In this document: positions 53,810-60,301 of the stretch, in pieces
Position numbering within the stretch: position 1 is the first letter of the stretch
Layout of the letters: each line of letters opens with the position of its first letter
From: Chloroflexota bacterium
GTDB lineage: Bacteria > Chloroflexota > Anaerolineae > J036 > Brachytrichaceae
Direction of reading: 5' to 3'
Assembly (NCBI GenBank): GCA_023488685.1
Contig: JAMDDR010000560.1
Span: 1-60,301 of the forward strand
DNA: 60,301 nt
Program-made: the position numbers and the translations under genes
Notes under the pieces: model-generated
The model's input: only the letters and a program-made list of their open reading frames with translations
The model's database searches: none
Told to the model about the DNA's origin: nothing

Positions 53810-54687
53810 GTTCCGCTGTGCGCAAGCCACGCAAATTGACGCAATGGGGTGTGTTCACGATGGATCTGACATTCGTCTGGGTGATTGCCTGGCGTGAGTT
53901 ACGCGAGGCGTTGCGGCACAAGTGGTTATGGTTCTTTGCGACCGGCTTCGCCGTGCTAGCACTGGCGCTGTCCCAGGCTGGGCTTGCCACGGCAGGATAT
54001 GCAGGGTTGGGTGGTTTCGGGCGCACCGCCGCCAGTCTCATCAATGTCATCCTGCTGTTTGCCCCTCTCATTGGTCTGAGTGTCGGCGCTGGAACTCTGG
54101 CGGGTGATCGCGAGCGCGGCACGCTGACGTATCTGATGGCCCAACCGGTGAGCCGGGCGGATATCTTCTGGGGCAAAGCATTGGGCGCAGCGGTGGCCGT
54201 TGCCAGCGCGCTGGCGTTGGGCTTTGGTCTGGCCGCGCTTGGATTGGCCGCGGCGAGAGCGGGACGAGCAACCGTCTACCTAAGCCTGGTGGTCTACACA
54301 TTCCTGCTGGCGTTCGCCGCGCTGGCGATGGGATTCGTCATCGGTACGCTCGCGAGGAAAAGCGCAGCGGCCATCGGCGTCGCACTCGTGGTGTGGCTGG
54401 TGTTGGTGTTTGCCGGCGACCTGGGCGTCATGGGTGTGACGGTGTCGCTGCGCCCCTCGCCCGATGCACTGTTGGCCATGCTGCTGGTAAACCCGCTCCA
54501 GGTGTTCAAACTGGGCGCGGTGTACGGGCTGCGCGCCACACTGGACACGCTTGGGGTGGCGGGACAGTATGCCGTGTTCCGTTTCGGCGCGGCGCTGCCG
54601 TGGTTGCTGGCAGGTCTTCTTGCGGGGTGGGCAATCTTATGTTTCGGTTTGGCTTATGCGTTGTTCAACCGAAGAGGTGATCTATGA
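53806..54687 (+). CDS. nosY: NosY, ABC transporter permease for NosZ maturation
   Basis: A membrane permease of 293 residues (or 275 from ATG 53860, MDLTFVWVIAWRELREAL, the more usual family start). Six hydrophobic segments are seen. The conserved GTLAGDRERGTLTYLMAQPVSR segment after the second helix is the ATPase coupling loop of the NosY/ABC-2 type. It partners NosF. Its first codon overlaps the nosF stop (GTGA) and its stop overlaps the nosL start (ATGA), so the genes are translationally coupled. Confidence 0.9.
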   Translation: MSSAVRKPRKLTQWGVFTMDLTFVWVIAWRELREALRHKWLWFFATGFAVLALALSQAGLATAGYAGLGGFGRTAASLINVILLFAPLIGLSVGAGTLAGDRERGTLTYLMAQPVSRADIFWGKALGAAVAVASALALGFGLAALGLAAARAGRATVYLSLVVYTFLLAFAALAMGFVIGTLARKSAAAIGVALVVWLVLVFAGDLGVMGVTVSLRPSPDALLAMLLVNPLQVFKLGAVYGLRATLDTLGVAGQYAVFRFGAALPWLLAGLLAGWAILCFGLAYALFNRRGDL

Positions 54688-55175
54688 GCGGTCATTCCTC
54701 TCGCCTTTGGGCGACACGCTTTCGAGCGATAGTGACCTGGCTCGTGGTTGCGTTCATCGCTGTTGCATGCGCGCCGGCAGGAAGTGAACCGGTGCCGCCA
54801 GACATCGCTTACGGGCATGATATATGCGAACAGTGCGGGATGATGATCGATGACCCACGCTTCGCCGCGGCGATGCTGCTTGAAAACGGCCAGACACTCA
54901 AGTTCGATGATGCCGGCGAGATGTTTGCCTATCACGTTGAGCATCCTGACCAGCCGGTGCGCGCCTGGTTTGTGCACGACTACGAGGACCAATCCTGGCT
55001 GCGCGGTGAGAACGCGTTTTACGTGGTGAACGAAAAGGTGCACAGCCCCATGGGCACCGGCGTGGCCGCGTTTGTGAGGCGCCCGGCTGCCGAAAAGTTG
55101 GCCCAGGACCTGGGCACCAGTGTGCTGACGTTTGAGGAGGCGCGCAAGATGCTGCGCATCGCCAAACATCAGTAG
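54684..55175 (+). CDS. nosL: NosL, copper chaperone lipoprotein
   Basis: NosL delivers Cu(I) to NosZ. The 163-residue precursor has a hydrophobic signal (TWLVVAFIAVAC) with a lipobox cysteine, then the copper-binding ICEQCGMMIDD motif. FAAAMLLENGQTLKFDDAGEMF and VNEKVHSPMGTGVAAF are the later family segments. The start overlaps the nosY stop. Confidence 0.92.
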   Translation: MSGHSSRLWATRFRAIVTWLVVAFIAVACAPAGSEPVPPDIAYGHDICEQCGMMIDDPRFAAAMLLENGQTLKFDDAGEMFAYHVEHPDQPVRAWFVHDYEDQSWLRGENAFYVVNEKVHSPMGTGVAAFVRRPAAEKLAQDLGTSVLTFEEARKMLRIAKHQ

Positions 55176-55192
55176 CTCCCGGTAAGTAGTTT

Positions 55193-55222
55193 CTGGCGCG
55201 GCGTAACTGCGAGCTACGCCAG
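55193..55222 (+). promoter_or_regulatory. Hairpin upstream of the cytochrome c gene
   Basis: GGCGTA (55200-55205) pairs with TACGCC (55215-55220); alternatively CTGGCG pairs with CGCCAG over a larger loop. It lies between nosL and the cytochrome c gene and may be a terminator without T run or a processing site. Confidence 0.3.
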
Positions 55223-55254
55223 GGATCATACATATATAAAAGGGGAAATCCAGA

Positions 55255-55683
55255 ATGAGAAACCGTTTCGTACTCGCATGCATAGCGTTTGCTGCCGGGA
55301 CGCTGGTTTTGGCCGCCTGTGGGTCGGGTGGCTCCGCGCCCACTGTTACTCCTGAAGGGCCGAAGGTGTCAACGGAGGCGCAAAAGTTCGTGGTGCTGAA
55401 AGGCGATTCAGTGAATGGGAAGGCCAAATACGAGAGCACTTGCACGGCGTGTCACGGGCCTGACGCCAAGGGCGTGGCGGGTCTGGGCAAAGACCTCACC
55501 ACCAGCGCCTTCATTAAAGGCCTGCACGACGCTGAAGCCATCCTTTTCCTCACCAAGGGGCGCCCCAGCAGCGACCCACTGAACACGACCAAGGTAGATA
55601 TGCCGCCTCGCGGGGGCAATCCGGCGTTGAAGGATCAGGACCTGGCAGACATCATCGCGTACCTGCGCACCCTGCAGAAGTAG
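55255..55683 (+). CDS. Small lipoprotein cytochrome c
   Basis: A 142-residue precursor with a lipobox signal (AAGTLVLAAC), one haem c site CTACH near residue 62, and a likely axial Met in KVDMPPRGGNPAL. The C-terminal DLADIIAYLRTL helix is typical of class I cytochromes. Being last in the nos run, it is a good candidate electron donor to NosZ outside the membrane. GGGGAAA lies before the ATG. Confidence 0.9.
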   Translation: MRNRFVLACIAFAAGTLVLAACGSGGSAPTVTPEGPKVSTEAQKFVVLKGDSVNGKAKYESTCTACHGPDAKGVAGLGKDLTTSAFIKGLHDAEAILFLTKGRPSSDPLNTTKVDMPPRGGNPALKDQDLADIIAYLRTLQK

Positions 55684-55930
55684 GTGATACTCGCCAGCCC
55701 GATGAGGCATCGCACCACCATGGCCTCGCGCCTTGATTCTTGACCCAGGCGCACACTCTGCCGATAGTGCTGTGCCGCACTCGTCAGCCGGCCGAGCGCC
55801 TGCCCGGACGTGGCTGCATGGTGAAGGGCAACGTGAGCGCGAACGCCGTCCCTGATGCTTGAAAGAACGAGAGGGCTGACTCGGTCGAGTCGGGCCACAC
55901 TTCCAGGGTAAAGGGGCATCGGGTTGCGCA
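55684..55930 (-). pseudogene. Possible remnant of a TPR-type transcriptional regulator
   Basis: The 372-base gap after the cytochrome gene holds no complete gene. On the minus strand the frame encodes GQALGRLTSAAQHYRQSVRL followed by ...VVRCLIGLAS. This resembles a tetratricopeptide unit of MalT/LuxR-type or SARP-type regulators. No start or DNA-binding domain is present. The assignment is weak. Confidence 0.25.
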
Positions 55931-55951
55931 AGAAAGCGCAGCCACGTTTGG

Positions 55952-55992
55952 CAAGAAATGGCACAGAACGCAAGCCCACTACGGCTATTCTC
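55952..55992 (+). promoter_or_regulatory. Promoter-proximal shared motif, copy 1
   Basis: CAAGAAATGGCA is followed 6 bases later by GCAAGCCC, and a -10-like TATTCT begins 34 bases after the motif start. The same motif and spacing occur at 59587. It lies 64 bases or more before the ATG of the YdhR-rhodanese gene. Confidence 0.55.
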
Positions 55993-56055
55993 TCGGCGTA
56001 CCCGCTGGCAACCAAGTCATTTGTGCGATGCAGTGCGACGCGAAAGGAGTTTGGA

Positions 56056-56793
<738 letters not shown>

Positions 56794-56907
56794 GGGGGGG
56801 TGCCGTACCACCGGGCGCGCCCCATCAGGCGCGCCCGATGGCGTGGCGTTGTGACGCGCAGGCAACGCATTCTTCGACTGACATCGTCTTCCCCTCTTCC
56901 CAGGCTT

Positions 56908-59493
56908 TCAAGAAGACTCCTCGTCCAGTTGGCCATGGCATTCCTCGATCAGCCGATCGTAGAAGGCCGTGTCGGCGGGTGTTAGTTGGTGTGGATAGCG
57001 GGTAAAACACGCCGTCGCCACACTCAACAGTTGGCACCCCCACTTCGCCTGGCCCCGGCGCATCGCCACATCCGCCAGGCCCGCCAGGCAGCGGGCCTGC
57101 ATGAATTCCCGCCCGGCCGAGTGGCACAACGCGAGGCTCCGATGCAGGCACTGCGCCGCAGGTTCAACGTCGTCCAACGCCAGCCAGATGAGGCTCAGGT
57201 GGTGTAAAACGATCGATAGACCCGCGGCACTCTCCAACTCTTCAAAAAGCTGATGGCTGTCTTGACCGTGCCGGAGCGCTGTCCGGTAGTCGCCCCGATG
57301 CCAGCCGTTTTCAGCCAGGCCACAGTGGACCCAGGCCAGGTCCTGCTTGCTGCCCGCGGTGACAGTCAAGGCCAGGCTTTCGGTCAGCAAACGCGCCGCT
57401 TGATCGTAGTCGCCCGCCAACGAAGCCAGCTCACCCAGGCCATTCAGTGCCTGGGCGGTGCCTTGCGGGTCGTCAACTTCCCGGAGCCGCGTGAGCGCCT
57501 CATGTAGTTGCTGCGCCGCCAACTCGAGATCAGCGCCCTCCCTGTTCATCTGAGCCAGGGTAGTCAGCAGACGTCCGCTTTGCCGTCCATCACCCAGGCG
57601 GCGAAAGAGGGCCAGGCTCTCCTGAAAATAGTCAATCGCGCGCCTGGAATCGACGGCTGCATCGGTCCAACCGATGTTTTCCAGCGCCATGGCTGCCCCG
57701 ACCTGGTCGTCCCATGTGCGGAAGAGGGCCAGGCTCTCTTCACACAACGGGCGCGCTGCCCCCATATCGCCCTGCAGTCGTGCCAGTATTCCTGCCCAGA
57801 GCAACGCATGGGCGCGCACCGGAGATGGTTCAGGGACCTGCGTCAGCGCAACCAGCAACCAACGCCGTCCCTCCGAATAGTGGCCGCGGTGATACCAGAA
57901 TCGCCCGAGAGCGCACGCCATCCGTAATCCTTGCTCGGGCTTTCCATGGGAGATGCTCCAACCTAGAGCTGCTCGCAGATTCTCCAGTTCCCGACCCAGA
58001 CAAGGCAGACTGACCAGGTCAGCTTGTGACTGAATCTCAGACCCAGTTGCCTCAACGAGCGCGCCGTAGTGCGCCAGATGGCACTCGCGCAGTGGTTCTT
58101 CTTCGCCGGCTTCCACCAGCCTGTCATGGAGATATTCCCGGACGGGTTCCAACAGTCGATAACGTGCTTCGCCCCCCGACACGTGATCGACCGTCACCAG
58201 GGACTTGTTGGCCAGCCGGTTGAGCAGGGCCAACACGGAGTCTCCCGTGAGCAACGCGCCGCCGCCGGGCACGGATGACACGACAGCTTCAGCCGCGGCC
58301 AGGTTGCACCCACCCACAAAGACCGAGAGCCGGCGCAACAGCATGCGCTCTACTTCCGGCAGCAGCGCATAGCTCCACTCCATGGCAGCGCGCAGAGTCT
58401 GGTGCCGGGGCAGCACAGTGCGGCTTCCACTTACCAACAGGTCGAGATCCTTTTCCAGTCGACCGGCGATCTGCTCCGGCGTCAGCACATTGACCCAGGC
58501 CGCAGCCAGTTCAATCCCGAGGGGGATGCCGTCCATACGTTGGCAGATGCGGGACACGGCAGGCGCGTTCTCGTCGGTCAGGTTGAAGGTGTGCAGGGAC
58601 GCGCGTGCGCGTTCCACAAACAGCCGGATCGCGTCGTAATCTTGCACTGCTGCGCGTGACGGTTGCGCACCTCGCTGCGAAGGTGGAAGGCTCAGGGGGT
58701 GGGCGTGATAGTTGATCTCGCCGGGCACCGCCAGGGTTTCCCGGCTGGTCGCCAGAATCTGCACCTGTGGGCATGCTCTCAGGAGCGCATCGGCCAGGCG
58801 GGCAGCGGCCTCCACCAGATGCTCGCAATTGTCCAAAATGAGCAGGACCTGGCGAGGGCGCAGGAAGTCGATGAGGATGGAGCAAAGTGGGTTGCCAGTG
58901 CATTCGCCTAGACCGAAGACAGAGGCCACCGTGCGGGGCAGCAACTGCGGGTCGGACAGGGGCGCCAGTTCCACCAGCCATACGCCGTGTTCGTAATCCT
59001 GCGCCACGTCCGCACCGGCGCGCAGGGCCAAACGGGTCTTGCCGCAGCCGCCTGCGCCGGTGAGGGTGAGCAGTCGAGCCCTGTGATTGAGCAGCAGATC
59101 GCGCACTTCCGCCACTTCCTCTGTGCGCCCGATAAACGATGTCAGTTGAGCTGGCAAGTTGTGGCGGGCAGGTGGGCGGGTGACCGCAGCGGGTCGCGAG
59201 ACAGCGGGCGATACCGGGGTGTCGTCGGGAGTGGCCGGGCGCTCCGTGCTAAGGGCCAGCAGACGTTCGACGACCTCTGGCTCATGTTGCAGGTGCAGCG
59301 CGGGCACGAAGAGCGCCAGCAGGTTGGTGCGATCGAGCGGACGTTCATCGTTCTCAATCCGGCTGATGTGAGATTCGCTGTAACCGACCGCGATGGAGAG
59401 TTCGCGCTGGGAGAGGCGGGCGCGGCGACGCAGGAACTTCAACAGCTCCCCCAGGGTGGCAAACCTCATGAGCGAAACGCGGGAGACGGTCAC
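56908..59493 (-). CDS. XRE-type HTH / NB-ARC ATPase / TPR regulator
   Basis: An 861-residue regulator. Residues 10-65 form an XRE helix-turn-helix (FLRRRARLSQRELSIAVGYS, ISRIENDERPLD). Next comes a STAND ATPase: FIGRTEEVAEVRDLL, Walker A LTGAGGCGKTRLALRAG near residue 145, Walker B VLLILDNCEHL, and GIPLGIELAAAWV. From about 480 to the end there are many tetratricopeptide repeats (AALGWSISHGKPEQGLRMAC, NREGADLELAAQQLHEAL). Such SARP/AfsR-like proteins switch on transcription after binding a ligand through the repeats. GTG 59493 has GGAGG 6 bases upstream; ATG 59469 is an alternative. Confidence 0.9.
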   Translation of the reverse strand: MTVSRVSLMRFATLGELLKFLRRRARLSQRELSIAVGYSESHISRIENDERPLDRTNLLALFVPALHLQHEPEVVERLLALSTERPATPDDTPVSPAVSRPAAVTRPPARHNLPAQLTSFIGRTEEVAEVRDLLLNHRARLLTLTGAGGCGKTRLALRAGADVAQDYEHGVWLVELAPLSDPQLLPRTVASVFGLGECTGNPLCSILIDFLRPRQVLLILDNCEHLVEAAARLADALLRACPQVQILATSRETLAVPGEINYHAHPLSLPPSQRGAQPSRAAVQDYDAIRLFVERARASLHTFNLTDENAPAVSRICQRMDGIPLGIELAAAWVNVLTPEQIAGRLEKDLDLLVSGSRTVLPRHQTLRAAMEWSYALLPEVERMLLRRLSVFVGGCNLAAAEAVVSSVPGGGALLTGDSVLALLNRLANKSLVTVDHVSGGEARYRLLEPVREYLHDRLVEAGEEEPLRECHLAHYGALVEATGSEIQSQADLVSLPCLGRELENLRAALGWSISHGKPEQGLRMACALGRFWYHRGHYSEGRRWLLVALTQVPEPSPVRAHALLWAGILARLQGDMGAARPLCEESLALFRTWDDQVGAAMALENIGWTDAAVDSRRAIDYFQESLALFRRLGDGRQSGRLLTTLAQMNREGADLELAAQQLHEALTRLREVDDPQGTAQALNGLGELASLAGDYDQAARLLTESLALTVTAGSKQDLAWVHCGLAENGWHRGDYRTALRHGQDSHQLFEELESAAGLSIVLHHLSLIWLALDDVEPAAQCLHRSLALCHSAGREFMQARCLAGLADVAMRRGQAKWGCQLLSVATACFTRYPHQLTPADTAFYDRLIEECHGQLDEESS

Positions 59494-59586
59494 GCCACAC
59501 CTCCATCCACAGGATCAGCGCGCCCAAGTGGTGGCATTATAGATCAGACGGACACGGCAATGACGGTAGCAGCGAGCCCTTTTTGA

Positions 59587-59627
59587 CAAGAAATGGCATG
59601 AAATGCAAGCCCGGCGCCGTTATCCTA
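59587..59627 (+). promoter_or_regulatory. Promoter-proximal shared motif, copy 2
   Basis: CAAGAAATGGCATGAAATGC followed by AAGCCC matches copy 1 at 22 of 26 positions, and a TATCCT hexamer begins 34 bases after its start. It sits between the regulator gene (minus) and the SnoaL-like gene (plus). A TTGACA overlaps its 5' edge. Confidence 0.55.
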
Positions 59628-59689
59628 TCCACACATCGGTTGGAGTGATTCAGATCCGGGACGTTCGCGACATTCAAAAGGAGTCAGAC

Positions 59690-60112
59690 ATGCTACTCGC
59701 TGAGAATAAACTCATCCTACGCCGCTTCTTCGAGGAGCTTTTCAACCAGGGCAACCTGGCGGTCGCCAACGAGATTGTCGCCGCGGATTATGACAACCAC
59801 AACCCTGTGCCAGGGGAGACGCCCGGCCGGGAAGGCCTCATACAGTTCGTCGCCTACTTGCGCCGCACGTTTCCCGACCTGCGCATCACGGTGGAAGACC
59901 AGGTGGCCGAAGGCGACAAAGTCGTCACCCGCTTCACGATCGGCGGCACGCAGCAGGGCGAGTTTGCCGACATCCCACCCACCGGGCGGTGGGTCACCGT
60001 CACGGTACTGAACATCCATCGCGTGACCAACGGTCAAGTGAAAGAAGGCTGGCTGAATTGGGATGCGCTGGGCATGCTGCAACAACTTGGCGCAATCCCG
60101 GCTCCACAGTAA
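59690..60112 (+). CDS. SnoaL-like / ester cyclase family protein
   Basis: A 140-residue protein from ATG 59690 (AAAAGGAG 6 bases upstream) with the SnoaL polyketide-cyclase-like fold: KLILRRFFEELFNQGNLAVA, YDNHNPVPGETPGREGLIQF, LRRTFPDLRITVEDQVAEGD, and VTRFTIGGTQQGEF with a final VKEGWLNWDALGMLQQLG. Many bacterial members have no known substrate. It is divergent from the XRE-NB-ARC-TPR gene, which may control it. Confidence 0.85.
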   Translation: MLLAENKLILRRFFEELFNQGNLAVANEIVAADYDNHNPVPGETPGREGLIQFVAYLRRTFPDLRITVEDQVAEGDKVVTRFTIGGTQQGEFADIPPTGRWVTVTVLNIHRVTNGQVKEGWLNWDALGMLQQLGAIPAPQ

Positions 60113-60248
60113 AGGGGAGGAGCCGCGTGCTCGATGGACAACCAGCCAGGCAGCGCGCGGGGATTAAAAACCCAATGGCCAAACGCAGCCTGCCCTCTCA
60201 CCACACGCTGGCCGAGGATGCGCGGCTGCTTAGTTACGGAGGTTCAAG

Positions 60249-60301
60249 ATGATCGTAGTCCGAGATGTTTTCCAAGCAAAGTACGGCAAAGGCGACGAGT
60301 T
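60249..60301 (+). CDS. Start of a small protein gene (3' truncated by window)
   Basis: ATG 60249 follows GGAGG with 7 bases between. The 17 residues visible (MIVVRDVFQAKYGKGDE) resemble the opening of small dimeric alpha/beta-barrel proteins of the antibiotic-monooxygenase/NIPSNAP type. Too little is present for a firm call. It follows the SnoaL-like gene after a 136-base gap that shows nothing else. Confidence 0.5.
   Translation, partial: MIVVRDVFQAKYGKGDE

Noticed and set aside
55959..55972. TGGCAC...GC resembling a sigma-54 promoter
   Set aside because: The GG-to-GC distance is 8 bases instead of the required 10, in both copies of the motif, so it does not fit sigma-54.
59989..60252. Plus-strand frame overlapping the end of the SnoaL-like gene
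   Set aside because: It is in a different frame over a well-supported gene and has no recognisable content; the SnoaL-like frame has a clear ribosome binding site.

Overview
The window looks like a chromosomal segment of a GC-rich, Gram-positive-like bacterium. Chloroflexota (Anaerolineae/Caldilineae-like) is my best guess. The basis is protein flavour (an XRE-NB-ARC-TPR regulator, a YfhO-flippase giant, RDD and UROD-like proteins), several lipoproteins, and a Sec-type clade II-like N2O reductase that appears to be a lipoprotein. This placement is inference; no rRNA or tRNA gene was found.

Layout. (1) 1-6.5 kb: the 3' end of GTP-dependent PEP carboxykinase, a UROD-like protein, an RDD membrane protein, then a minus-strand methyl-cycle pair (S-adenosylhomocysteine hydrolase and an adenosine-kinase-like PfkB protein), a degenerate-receiver response regulator and an unknown gene. 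(2) 6.6-30 kb: mixed metabolism and cell envelope. It holds a giant YfhO-flippase fusion, an M24 peptidase homologue, an aldo/keto reductase, a small-membrane-protein/UbiX/PPOX run, two tandem secreted SH3b-glycosidase paralogues, glmS, a U32 (RlhA-like) protein, a sedoheptulokinase-like FGGY kinase, a truncated transporter next to a complex palindrome cluster, an SGNH hydrolase, proS, and a secreted six-PA14 protein. (3) 30.1-44.5 kb: a nine-gene plus-strand cluster (aldo/keto reductase, ceramidase-like hydrolase, glycyl radical enzyme, six-hairpin glycosidase, GH3, DUF4838 glycosidase, UROD-like protein, GHL10-like protein, alpha/beta hydrolase). None has a signal peptide. I read it as a cytoplasmic, anaerobic glycoside or cyclitol degradation pathway of unknown substrate, and it is the best candidate here for an undescribed system. 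(4) 44.5-48.1 kb: the main sigma factor and a further glycosidase on the minus strand. (5) 48.2-55.7 kb: a nitrous oxide reduction locus: a DUF1858 protein, nosZ, a membrane protein, nosD, nosF, nosY, nosL and a lipoprotein cytochrome c. Two near-identical palindromes flank the DUF1858 gene and precede nosZ. (6) 56-60.3 kb: a YdhR-rhodanese fusion, a large XRE-NB-ARC-TPR regulator, a SnoaL-like protein and the start of another small protein. The YdhR-rhodanese and SnoaL genes share an upstream motif.

The most striking single observation is inside nosF. Right after the P-loop lies a perfect 83-bp inverted copy of part of the neighbouring nosD gene. It shifts the frame and splits the ATPase. 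Elsewhere, short periodic repeats repeatedly sit at gene ends, and one such stretch appears inserted in frame into the conserved C-terminal turn of the YfhO domain.
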